64,000 bases of DNA from Paenibacillus gallinarum. GTDB taxonomy: Bacteria > Bacillota > Bacilli > Paenibacillales > Paenibacillaceae. The notes under the pieces are model-generated. The model was given only the letters and a program-made list of their open reading frames with translations. It was not told the origin of the DNA and did no database searches. The stretch covers positions 1-64,000 of the forward strand of contig NZ_JACSQL010000013.1 of assembly GCF_014836635.1 (NCBI RefSeq), in the 5' to 3' direction. Below are positions 25,381-33,028 of this stretch, piece by piece. Position 1 is the first letter of the stretch. Each line of letters begins with the position of its first letter. The position numbers and the translations under genes were made by a program.

Positions 25381-25974
25381 TTATTTCTTCGGGTAAACCG
25401 CAACAGCCTCAATTTCAATGAGCCAATCGGAACTGACAAGTCCAGCAACACCAACGGTAGAACGGGCAGGTTTCACCGGATTTTTCTCATTATTAAAAAA
25501 TTCACCGTAGGCTTCGTTCCACCCCGCAAAATCGAACTTGTCCTCCTTTGCAGTGTCTGCCACTAGGTAGGCACGGAGATATACGACATTCTTCATAGAA
25601 AGTCCTTGATCTGTTAGCTGCTTTTCAATGGTTTTCAATACGCCGACAGCTTGAGTCTTGGTATCTCCATACCGCTCATAGATCGTGCTTCCCTCTTTAT
25701 TCAGCACGGGTGGAACAGTACCACTCGTATACAGGTATGCAGCTCCTTCAGGAACAATGGTTCCACTAGAAATCGAAGAAGTAGGGTTGCCGTAAAATGT
25801 TACACTGGAATCGGTGGTTACCGCTGGGCGTGGCGTGCTTGAAACGGGGGGAGTGGAAGTGACGCTAACCACGGTCCCTTTAACTTCTATAGGTGCATTC
25901 TCAGCGAATGCAGTCATACTGGAACTTCCCATCAGTACACCCGCGAGCATGATCCTTTGGATTGTCTTTTTCAT
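25381..25974 (-). CDS. Exported RidA-family enamine/imine deaminase
   Basis: RidA proteins hydrolyse reactive enamine/imine intermediates to keto acids and ammonia, normally in the cytoplasm. This one has a clear Sec signal peptide (residues 1-25, KKTIQRIMLAGVLMGSSSM, cleavage after AFA), a Ser/Thr/Pro-rich linker to about 55, then the RidA domain (58-197). The catalytic arginine is retained as Arg171 in KPARSTVGVAGL (E. coli Arg105), and IEIEAVAVYP ends the fold as in the family. GAGGAGG precedes the ATG. It lies 45 bases after a Tat-exported flavin oxidase whose product would be an imine, its natural substrate, and 26 bases before tatA. Confidence 0.88.
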   Translation of the reverse strand: MKKTIQRIMLAGVLMGSSSMTAFAENAPIEVKGTVVSVTSTPPVSSTPRPAVTTDSSVTFYGNPTSSISSGTIVPEGAAYLYTSGTVPPVLNKEGSTIYERYGDTKTQAVGVLKTIEKQLTDQGLSMKNVVYLRAYLVADTAKEDKFDFAGWNEAYGEFFNNEKNPVKPARSTVGVAGLVSSDWLIEIEAVAVYPKK

Positions 25975-26019
25975 TTTGTATTTCCTCCTCTTATTTAAAA
26001 TTCCTAAGTGGCCGCTGAT

Positions 26020-27618
26020 CTACGCCTGCATGACCCGCTGATGAATATGTCCTACAACCGACCGCGCAGAATCAATTGCACCTGCCTGCCACGCGACAAT
26101 ATGACTGATATGATCACCTGCCAGATAAATTCGGTCATCTGGTTCGCACAGCGTCTTATAGATTCCCGCTCGTTCTTCTGTGCTATACGTTGCCCAGGCT
26201 CCTTCTTGGAAGGGGACACGTTTCCAGTCAATAGAGTAGGACGATTCGAATTCCTTTATATACTGCGGATGAATCTTGGCTCCTTGAGCTAAGGCATGTT
26301 TCTCACGTTCATGATAGCTCATACTGCCAAGCTTGTCCGCGTTCGTTCCTGTTACATAGTAGCCAAGGAGGACTCCTTTTTTACTCATATAGTCTGTAGG
26401 AGGGTAGTAGATTTGGGTAATGTCCATGTTCGTTAAGCTGCTGCCGCCATAAAGATGCTCGTCTTCCTCCCAGAATCTGCGCTTAAATTGCAAACCAATC
26501 TTGCCGGCAGAAGCATATTTGGTTGTAGCAATGGCACTTGCCATTTTTGAAGAGAAGTCTGCTGGGATTTTGCGTAAAACGGAGAGAGGGATCGTGCAGA
26601 TGCAGTAGTCGCCGGTGAGTTCTAGTTCTTTATTTTTTTGCTTATAACGAATGCGGACTCCATCAGCAGACTGCCGGATTTCAGTGACTTCTGCTGAGAG
26701 TTTAACCCGATTGCCGAGTCGTTTCTCGAAACCCTGTACAATTTTGTCCATGCCTCCAACGGGGTGAAACATCATCATCTGCTGATCATATCCGTATTCA
26801 TTACCAAAATAGTTACCGAAACCAGAGTTTATAATGGCTTTCAGGTCAAAAGGGTCACGGACAACGCCTGCATCCAGATGGCCGCCAGGCGCTTCTTTAT
26901 AACCGCCGCGAGAAGAACCTCGGTAGAATAAATCTGCGTTTAGATCGCCTTCCCTTTTCAGATAGTCGACAAGCTTCTGCTTCTCTTCGGAAGTCAAAGG
27001 CAGATCAAGTGCAGACTGGTTAACGGCTTTTGCCAGCATCTCGGAAACATAGCCCCTGACATCCGCTTTGGCCGCACGTTTTGGAATCCTTTGACCAGAC
27101 AAGCTACCCACGTTTTCGTTGTAGTAGTAGCCACTTTCATTCACGTTATTAAAGGGTTCGATCGGGATGTTAAATTCTCGGCAGTACTCAAGCGTGGAGT
27201 GGAACTGAGGAATTCGCATGGGACCTGCATTCAGGTAGGAATCTGGGTCAAATTGGGCAAATTGAGCTTTTGAACCGATCTCAGCTAAGGAGGTGCCGCG
27301 GCGAACCGTGAAGTTTCGTCCCCCTGCAAAAGGCTTTGCTTCCAGAACGGTACAATCATATCCCGCTTTTTCTAATTCATAAGCTGCCGTAAGGCCTGCG
27401 ATCCCGGCTCCGAGAATAATGATTTTTTTACCTTTTCGGCCAGTGAGCGAAAGATCATTTTGCCCAGGCGGGGTATAGCTTTGAGCTTTCATGGTTTCGG
27501 GTGAAAGTAAGCCCATGGTCCCCATGAGGCTAAATACAGCAAGAGATCCGCCAACTTTTCCGACCGTGGTCAGAAACTGTCTTCTGGACATATCCTGCGG
27601 GCGTTCCGATTTACTCAT
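26020..27618 (-). CDS. Tat-exported flavin amine / L-amino-acid oxidase
   Basis: A 532-residue FAD oxidase that should convert an amine or L-amino acid to an imine with release of H2O2, outside the membrane. Tat signal: SRRQFL at residues 11-16, then hydrophobic stretch to about 38. FAD-binding motif IIILGAGIAGLTAAYELE begins at about 66, and GGR NFT follows. GPMRIP (131-136) carries the arginine that binds the substrate carboxylate in L-amino-acid oxidases. The C-terminal FAD block is IYLAGDHISHIVAWQAGAIDSA. AAAGGAG stands ten bases before the ATG. It heads the oxidase-ridA-tatA operon, divergent from a MerR regulator. The exact substrate is unknown; folding with FAD in the cytoplasm explains the Tat route. 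Confidence 0.9.
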   Translation of the reverse strand: MSKSERPQDMSRRQFLTTVGKVGGSLAVFSLMGTMGLLSPETMKAQSYTPPGQNDLSLTGRKGKKIIILGAGIAGLTAAYELEKAGYDCTVLEAKPFAGGRNFTVRRGTSLAEIGSKAQFAQFDPDSYLNAGPMRIPQFHSTLEYCREFNIPIEPFNNVNESGYYYNENVGSLSGQRIPKRAAKADVRGYVSEMLAKAVNQSALDLPLTSEEKQKLVDYLKREGDLNADLFYRGSSRGGYKEAPGGHLDAGVVRDPFDLKAIINSGFGNYFGNEYGYDQQMMMFHPVGGMDKIVQGFEKRLGNRVKLSAEVTEIRQSADGVRIRYKQKNKELELTGDYCICTIPLSVLRKIPADFSSKMASAIATTKYASAGKIGLQFKRRFWEEDEHLYGGSSLTNMDITQIYYPPTDYMSKKGVLLGYYVTGTNADKLGSMSYHEREKHALAQGAKIHPQYIKEFESSYSIDWKRVPFQEGAWATYSTEERAGIYKTLCEPDDRIYLAGDHISHIVAWQAGAIDSARSVVGHIHQRVMQA

Positions 27619-27846
27619 TAGGGATCAGCTCCTTTTGCGTGTTTGTCATATAGCTGATGTTAGCAAAAAAAGAAGCATTTGTGATATTTTTTGGGAGGTA
27701 ATCTAACATAGTTTTTTATTTTATAATAGATATTGAATTTCAATGAAAAATTACATACAATTATTGCCATAATCAAAAAAACAAAATCACATACGGAATA
27801 TTTCTTCTTGTTAATGATATAAAATATAACATGGGGAGTGGTTCTA
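27619..27846. promoter_or_regulatory. Divergent control region of the oxidase operon and MerR gene
   Basis: AT-rich, with an inverted repeat TGTTA (27809-27813) / TAACA (27827-27831) just before the regulator gene and further isolated TGTTA/TAACA half sites near 27658 and 27704. No exact TnrA/GlnR box (TGTNA-N7-TNACA) was found. The half sites may serve the neighbouring MerR protein. Confidence 0.45.
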
Positions 27847-28080
27847 TTGGATAATCAAATTATGAGCATTGGTATGGTGAAGGAGTTAACCGGACTATCG
27901 GAGAGACAAATTAGATATTATGAAGAGAGGCAGCTTGTATTTCCGGCCCGAACGAAGGGAGGAAGCCGTAGATATTCTTTTGAAGATGTACGTAAGATTA
28001 GAGAGATTCATCAGAAATTAAAGGAGGGATTTAATACGTTTGAACTTAAAGAGAAGAGAGGGAAAAAGAATGTGATGTAG
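27847..28080 (+). CDS. Short TnrA/GlnR-like MerR regulator
   Basis: TTG 27847 is taken as the start, as GGGGAG ends eight bases upstream; an earlier GTG overlaps that site. The 77-residue product is little more than a MerR winged helix: SIGMVKELTGLSERQIRYYEERQ is very close to B. subtilis TnrA, followed by GGSRRYSFEDVRKI. It lacks the C-terminal tail by which TnrA and GlnR are controlled through glutamine synthetase. It is divergent from the oxidase-ridA-tatA operon and likely controls it, possibly linking it to nitrogen status. That role is inferred from position and family. Confidence 0.8.
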   Translation: MDNQIMSIGMVKELTGLSERQIRYYEERQLVFPARTKGGSRRYSFEDVRKIREIHQKLKEGFNTFELKEKRGKKNVM

Positions 28081-28255
28081 AGAATACTTGAAGCCGTTCT
28101 TCGAGCAGGTTACTTGGGATGCAAAATAACAGTGTATTTTACGTTTATTTGTCATTATTCTGCAGTAAAATTCGGAATAGTAGTATATAATACAGATTAT
28201 GTTTGTCCAATAAATGGAAATACGAGTCCAAAGTACATGCATGAGGGAGTGCGGC

Positions 28256-29854
28256 TTGTTGTTAATACATCGAATTAAATTAATCTTTTTTCCTTTAGGC
28301 TGTTTCTTTATCATGATCTCTTCTTGTATGTTGGATACATCTCATAATGAGCCGTTTATGTTTTTGTTTGCGGCTTTGTTTTTGAGCAGTGTTTTATTAG
28401 ATGCCAAATTTCCAATACTTAAAAAAATCCAATGGCTGATGTTAGGGTTATTTCATTATTCTACACAGCTGAATTGGTGCGTTATACTGTATTATATATT
28501 GATGTTGAGTGTCTTTGACGAGAAAAAAAGTTATCGCAAAACGTTACCCATCTCCATTTTGCTTATTTTAGAGTACACGATCGTTCGCCTGACCTATGTC
28601 CCCATTGATACTTACACCCTTTTTGTAACTATATTTGATCTCATCTCTGCTGTCGTTGTTGTCATTGTGTTTCATCATGTTCTGCGCGGGGAAGCAGAGA
28701 AACAAAAGCTTCTTGAGGAAAATAACTATCTTGCCGCACATGATCCTTTGACAGGACTGCTTAATTATTTTGGTTATATGAATCAGATACAGGAACTTGT
28801 TAAAGAGAAACACTCCTTTTACCTGACGCTGCTTGATCTTCAGAACTTTAAATCTTTTAATCATGATGGACTCGAAAGCGGTAATGAAGCTTTATCTACC
28901 GTTGGACAAGCGCTTAAGTCTATATTTCCTAACGCATTCGGAATTTCGAGATATGCCGGCGATCGGTATGCGATTCTCATCCCCTCAGAATGTTACACTC
29001 CCTCGCATATTGCACAGCTGCTGGAACCCGATGAACTCGGTTATCAGGTGTCTTTCAGTATTACACATTATCCTGAAGAGACGGATGATCTTAATCAATT
29101 AATTCAAAGGGCAGAGGACAAGCTATTTCGTATTCGCAGAGAACAATGGCTTCAGCGCGAAGAAGATTTATTTCGTTCAGAGAAAATGAAGGTAGTAGGT
29201 GAACTTGCTGCCGGAATGGCCCATGAAGTTCGTAATCCGCTAACCGCGATTCGAGGATTTGTTCAACTTTCTAAAGTACAATCCTATAACATTAAGCCTT
29301 GGTATGATGTAATCATGAGTGAGATTACGAGGGTAACGGAACTCACAGCAGAATTTCTGCAATTTTCAAAGCCGCATGCCAGCAATATGAGAGCAGAATC
29401 GCTAAAAGTATGTGTGGAGCGTGTAGTATCATTATCAGAATCCGATGCTATATCGCGTGGACATGAACTGCTGCTAAATATTCAGGATGATTCACTTTAC
29501 ATATATATGGACAGAGACAAGATCGTGCAAGTGCTGTTGAATCTAGTTAAAAATGCACTGGAAGCTATGGATACGCCCGGGCAGGTTAACCTTGAAATCA
29601 GCAGATTAGAACAAAATGCAATCATTCGGATTCAAGATACGGGCAGTGGTATACCACCAGAAATGCTACAGCAGATTTTCAATCCTTTTTATACAACGAA
29701 AGATGAGGGCACAGGACTTGGACTTTCGTTATGTCAAAAAATTGCGCAAGATCACGAGGGATCAATTACCGTACATAGTGTACCGGAGGTGGGGTCAACC
29801 TTTACGTTAATTCTGCCTTTATATGAACCTGCCGATGGGACATTTTCTATCTAA
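28256..29854 (+). CDS. Membrane histidine kinase with degenerate GGDEF domain
   Basis: TTG 28256 is preferred (GAGGGAG seven bases before it); an ATG at 28214 in frame has no ribosome binding site. The 532-residue product has about six N-terminal membrane helices (to residue 140), a GGDEF-like domain (about 158-295), then a kinase core: phospho-acceptor His323 in AAGMAHEVRNPLTAIRGF, N box NLVKNALEA, G1 DTGSGIPPE, F/G2 GTGLGLSL. The GGDEF signature is altered to YAGDRY, so cyclase activity is unlikely and the domain may sense or bind nucleotide. The kinase part is closest to sporulation-type KinA/KinB kinases. No response regulator gene is adjacent, as usual for such orphan kinases. Confidence 0.88.
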   Translation: MLLIHRIKLIFFPLGCFFIMISSCMLDTSHNEPFMFLFAALFLSSVLLDAKFPILKKIQWLMLGLFHYSTQLNWCVILYYILMLSVFDEKKSYRKTLPISILLILEYTIVRLTYVPIDTYTLFVTIFDLISAVVVVIVFHHVLRGEAEKQKLLEENNYLAAHDPLTGLLNYFGYMNQIQELVKEKHSFYLTLLDLQNFKSFNHDGLESGNEALSTVGQALKSIFPNAFGISRYAGDRYAILIPSECYTPSHIAQLLEPDELGYQVSFSITHYPEETDDLNQLIQRAEDKLFRIRREQWLQREEDLFRSEKMKVVGELAAGMAHEVRNPLTAIRGFVQLSKVQSYNIKPWYDVIMSEITRVTELTAEFLQFSKPHASNMRAESLKVCVERVVSLSESDAISRGHELLLNIQDDSLYIYMDRDKIVQVLLNLVKNALEAMDTPGQVNLEISRLEQNAIIRIQDTGSGIPPEMLQQIFNPFYTTKDEGTGLGLSLCQKIAQDHEGSITVHSVPEVGSTFTLILPLYEPADGTFSI

Positions 29855-29890
29855 TCCAGACTCGAAAAGTCTTTTTGCTTATAAGAAGAC

Positions 29891-29913
29891 AAAAAACTCC
29901 ACTTTAAGTGGAG
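29891..29913 (-). terminator. Minus-strand terminator downstream of mqnD
   Basis: CTCCACT-TAA-AGTGGAG read on the minus strand, followed by six T. It lies about 120 bases beyond the mqnD stop. Confidence 0.8.
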
Positions 29914-30000
29914 CTTCAGACTGTAGGTAATCTAGATGCAGAGCTTCAGACGGAGTAGGTAATTTATATGTAAAGCTTGAGACGGTAGGTAAACTAGCCT
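29911..30000. repeat. Three tandem imperfect repeats of about 30 bases
   Basis: Units at 29911-29940, 29941-29973 and 29974-30000 share GAGCTTCAGAC(T/G)G followed by GTAGGTAA. The last unit forms the left arm of the plus-strand terminator, so the first two look like duplicated terminator arms. Confidence 0.6.
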
Positions 30001-30025
30001 AAACTAGTTCGCCTACTGTCTTTTT
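29980..30025 (+). terminator. Terminator of the histidine kinase gene
   Basis: AGACGGTAGG pairs with CCTACTGTCT, with an inner ACTAG/CTAGT hairpin, followed by TTTTT. Confidence 0.85.
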
Positions 30026-30033
30026 GTATTTTA

Positions 30034-30867
30034 TTAACTGCGTAGGGAAGAAAAATCGATCTCAGGAACAAGTCCTTCTTTGGCAGCACGGCCGAGCAGA
30101 GCTTCGATCGCATGATAACCTTCATCGCCAAGCTCTCTAGTAAACTCGTTTACATATAAGTCAATGTGCTGCTGGGCTACGTGCTCGTCCATTTCTTGCG
30201 CATGTTCCAGAATATAGCTGCGAGATGCTTCAGGATGCTTCCATCCATAATCAATGGAGCTTTGAATCCAAGATGTGATAAGCGCAGGATCAAGGGAACG
30301 GCGGGCAACAATAGCACCGAGCGGAATAGGAAGTCCCGTATCTGCTTCCCACCAGGTTCCCATATCAGCCATCAGCTGAAGATGGTAAGAAGGGTAAGTA
30401 AAACGTGCCTCGTGGATGACGAGACCAGCGTCTACCTGTCCATCACGAACAGCTGGCATAATCTGATCAAATGGCATCACTACAATTTCACCGATGCCGC
30501 CAGGAACATTTTGAGCTGCCCATAATCGGAACAGCAAGTAGGCAGTGGAGCGTTCACTTGGAACAGCCACTCGTTTTCCTTGCAGTGAACTTGGGTTTGT
30601 ATCTGAATTTGCTGTAAGCACCAATGGACCGTTTCCTCTGCCGAGAGCTCCTCCACAAGGAATTAAGCGATATTCATCTGACAGCCAAGGAAGGGCAGCA
30701 TATGAGATTTTTAAAATATCATACTCATTTGGCGTTGTTACCAGACCATTCGTTATATCAATGTCTGCATATCTCACTTCAAAATCAGGTGTATTCGGAA
30801 CGAGTCCATGTACGAGTGCATGAAATACAAACGTGTCGTTTGGACACGGGGAATATACAATTTTCAT
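30034..30867 (-). CDS. mqnD: 1,4-dihydroxy-6-naphthoate synthase MqnD
   Basis: A 277-residue enzyme of the futalosine pathway of menaquinone synthesis, converting cyclic dehypoxanthinyl futalosine to 1,4-dihydroxy-6-naphthoate. The fold is like a periplasmic binding protein but cytoplasmic. Diagnostic segments are YSPCPNDTFVFHAL (residues 5-18), the active-site loop region GRGNGPLVLT (about 76-85), and VIHEARFTYPSY with the conserved His. Its ATG directly follows the mqnB stop codon, so the two are translationally coupled. Other pathway genes (mqnA, mqnC, mqnE) are not in the window. Confidence 0.93.
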   Translation of the reverse strand: MKIVYSPCPNDTFVFHALVHGLVPNTPDFEVRYADIDITNGLVTTPNEYDILKISYAALPWLSDEYRLIPCGGALGRGNGPLVLTANSDTNPSSLQGKRVAVPSERSTAYLLFRLWAAQNVPGGIGEIVVMPFDQIMPAVRDGQVDAGLVIHEARFTYPSYHLQLMADMGTWWEADTGLPIPLGAIVARRSLDPALITSWIQSSIDYGWKHPEASRSYILEHAQEMDEHVAQQHIDLYVNEFTRELGDEGYHAIEALLGRAAKEGLVPEIDFSSLRS

Positions 30868-31518
30868 TTATAAAACCTCCAATAGCTTTGAACTGGCCAG
30901 TGTAAGTGCTCTTAGTGCATCAGGAATTCGCCATGCTTCACGGTCGCGCGGTCCTACAACGTTGGATATGGCTCTAATCTCGACAAAAGGGATTCCAAAA
31001 TGTGCTGCCGCGGTCCCCACGCCAAAACCTTCCATTGATTCTGCGACAGCACCGGGTACGCGTCTTTGCAGTTCATCGGCTGTAGATTTTGTACCTGTTG
31101 TGGTAGACACGGTAAGAATGGGCCCTGTATAAACATGGGTTTCTTCGCCCTGAAGTACCTCGGCCCATCTTTGAACGATGGTACGATCTACAGGCACACT
31201 TGATTTGCCAAAACCTAGCTCATCTACACTGCGGAATCCTTCTGCAGTTTCAGAGCCTAGGTCAGCTGCTATCACTTCTGTCGCAAGGACAACTGAGCCT
31301 ACCTCGGCTTCTGCTGGAAAGCCGCCGCCGATCCCGGCATTAATGACGAGGTGATACTTATGCTTGGCAAGTTCGGCAGAGGTTACAGTTGCCGCCGCTG
31401 CGGGTCCGGCTCCTGCTGCAATCACCCGAACATCTGCTGATAACCCTGTAGGTAAGCCATTTTCAATTGCTTTTTGCTCCGCTTCTACTGCAGTCACGAT
31501 GAGAACACGTGAGGTCAT
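30868..31518 (-). CDS. mqnB: Futalosine hydrolase MqnB
   Basis: Nucleoside hydrolase of the MTA/SAH nucleosidase fold that removes hypoxanthine from futalosine. About 216 residues from the ATG at 31518, which I prefer because GAGGAG abuts the ATG four codons earlier (31530). Visible motifs are VTAVEAEQKAIENG at the start, INAGIGGGFP for the ribose/phosphate loop, ESMEGFGVGTAAAHFGIPFVEIRAISN with the catalytic Glu/Met pair, and DREAW near the end with the catalytic Asp. It is the first gene of the mqnB-mqnD operon. Confidence 0.92.
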   Translation of the reverse strand: MTSRVLIVTAVEAEQKAIENGLPTGLSADVRVIAAGAGPAAAATVTSAELAKHKYHLVINAGIGGGFPAEAEVGSVVLATEVIAADLGSETAEGFRSVDELGFGKSSVPVDRTIVQRWAEVLQGEETHVYTGPILTVSTTTGTKSTADELQRRVPGAVAESMEGFGVGTAAAHFGIPFVEIRAISNVVGPRDREAWRIPDALRALTLASSKLLEVL

Positions 31519-31632
31519 TATATAGCTCATCTCCTCTAGTAAGGTGATATATCTTGTACATACGAGATATAACGAGGGTAAATTCTTGATCTTATTATTA
31601 TAGCACTTTCACTTTCTACCGGAAGATTTAGA

Positions 31633-31660
31633 TTGACAAGTTCAAAACATACTGTATTAT
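31633..31660 (+). promoter_or_regulatory. Promoter of the YtrA-type GntR/ABC operon
   Basis: TTGACA (31633-31638), 16-base spacer, TATTAT (31655-31660). Confidence 0.7.
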
Positions 31661-31675
31661 GAGTTGTAGTACAGT
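31651..31675. promoter_or_regulatory. Inverted repeat ACTGTA-N13-TACAGT, likely GntR autorepression site
   Basis: The repeat covers the -10 region of the operon promoter and continues past the transcription start, the usual position of YtrA-type operators. Confidence 0.6.
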
Positions 31676-31731
31676 TAGTTCAGTCAACAGAGATTAGGGC
31701 GAGAACAACCTGTTAAGAAAGGAGGCATCAC

Positions 31732-32130
31732 ATGTTTGAGTTAGATGTGCGCAGTCGCAAGCCGATATATGAACAGCTAATCGAGAGAATGAAGGAGATG
31801 ATCATGATGGGTGTATTGCAGCCAGATGAACAATTACCTTCCGTCAGGCATTTATCTGGACAACTTACGATAAACCCCAACACAATCCAGAAAGCCTACC
31901 GGGAACTGGAAAGAGAAGGTTACATATATTCTTTGCAAGGAAAAGGAAGTTTCGTTGCTAAACCTGAACATAGACCGGATGATAAGCGGAGAGAAGAAGT
32001 AAAGACAGAGCTGCGGAAGCTCTTTACAGAAGCGGTGTATCTAGGCATCAAAGACTCAGATATTACACTTCTCTATAACAGTGTAAAGAATGAGATTCAT
32101 ATCAAAGAACAGGAGGAAAACCATGATTGA
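31732..32130 (+). CDS. GntR family regulator, YtrA subfamily
   Basis: A 132-residue repressor made of an N-terminal winged helix (KPIYEQLIERMKEMIMMG, then QLPSVRHLSGQLTINPNTIQKAYRELEREGYI, residues about 25-56) and a short helical tail. The lack of a large ligand domain marks the YtrA subfamily, which represses an adjacent ABC transporter operon and commonly responds to cell-wall antibiotics. AAAGGAGG lies before the ATG. It overlaps the ATPase gene by eight bases, and an inverted repeat covers its promoter. Confidence 0.92.
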   Translation: MFELDVRSRKPIYEQLIERMKEMIMMGVLQPDEQLPSVRHLSGQLTINPNTIQKAYRELEREGYIYSLQGKGSFVAKPEHRPDDKRREEVKTELRKLFTEAVYLGIKDSDITLLYNSVKNEIHIKEQEENHD

Positions 32131-33028
32131 GGTATCTGGAGTTACCAAACTGTTTGAGACCGAAGCGGCAGTCAATCAATTGTCGCTGACCATCCGAAAA
32201 GGGAGTATTTTTGGATTGTTAGGTTCGAATGGGGCAGGTAAAACGACATTACTGAAGACAATAGCAGGTATCTATCAAGCGGATCAGGGGAGCGTGAATG
32301 TTGAAGGTGCACCTGTATATGAGAATAACGCACTGAAACAGCGGATTATTTTCATGTCGGATATCCCTTACTTTTTCCCGCAGACCTCTTTAGATCAGAT
32401 GGCTGTTTTTTATAAAAGAATCTATCCCAGTTGGAGTGATGAGCGTTATCAGCAGTTAGATTCGGTGTTTAAACTAGATAGGAAACGTAAGCTGCACCGG
32501 ATGTCCAAGGGGATGCAGCGGCAAGCTGCTTTTTGGCTGGCGCTCAGCTGTATGCCGGATATTTTACTGCTGGATGAGCCCATCGATGGTCTGGATCCGG
32601 TGATGCGTAGACAGGTGAAAAACCTGCTGTTCCAGGAAGCGGCGGAACGTGAACTTACCGTCATCATCTCTTCTCACAACTTGCGAGAAATTGAAGATTT
32701 ATGCGATCATGTCGGCATTATGCATCACGGTCAGCTGATTGTAGAGAAGGATCTTGATGATCTGAAAGCAGATACACATAAAATCCAGGTTGCTTTTCGA
32801 GATCATTCTCATGAAGAGTCACTTGCTAACAACGTACGCATTCTCCACGGCGAGAAACGAGGCAGTGTAGAAACTTTTATTGTAAAAGGGAATGAAAAAG
32901 AAGTGAGGAAGGTGTTTGAAGCGTATCAACCTTACTTACTCGATGTACTGCCGTTAACACTGGAAGAAATATTTATTTATGAAATGGAGGACGTGGGCTA
33001 TGACATCCATAAGGTCGTACTTCAATAA
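32123..33028 (+). CDS. ABC transporter ATP-binding protein of the YtrA-type operon
   Basis: ATG 32123 with AGGAGG upstream is the start, giving 301 residues. Walker A GSNGAGKTT (residues about 35-43), signature MSKGMQRQAAFWLAL (the usual LSGGQ replaced by MSKGM), Walker B ILLLDEPIDGLDP, and switch histidine in SSHNLREIE. The divergent signature is common in YtrB-like exporters. The gene overlaps the regulator by eight bases and the permease by 29. Substrate unknown; by family, a role in resistance to peptide antibiotics or in envelope stress is plausible. Confidence 0.92.
   Translation: MIEVSGVTKLFETEAAVNQLSLTIRKGSIFGLLGSNGAGKTTLLKTIAGIYQADQGSVNVEGAPVYENNALKQRIIFMSDIPYFFPQTSLDQMAVFYKRIYPSWSDERYQQLDSVFKLDRKRKLHRMSKGMQRQAAFWLALSCMPDILLLDEPIDGLDPVMRRQVKNLLFQEAAERELTVIISSHNLREIEDLCDHVGIMHHGQLIVEKDLDDLKADTHKIQVAFRDHSHEESLANNVRILHGEKRGSVETFIVKGNEKEVRKVFEAYQPYLLDVLPLTLEEIFIYEMEDVGYDIHKVVLQ

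Noticed and set aside
27619..27846. Exact TnrA/GlnR box in the oxidase control region
   Set aside because: TGTTA and TAACA half sites exist, but the only facing pair is spaced 13 bases, not 7; kept only as a loose inverted repeat.
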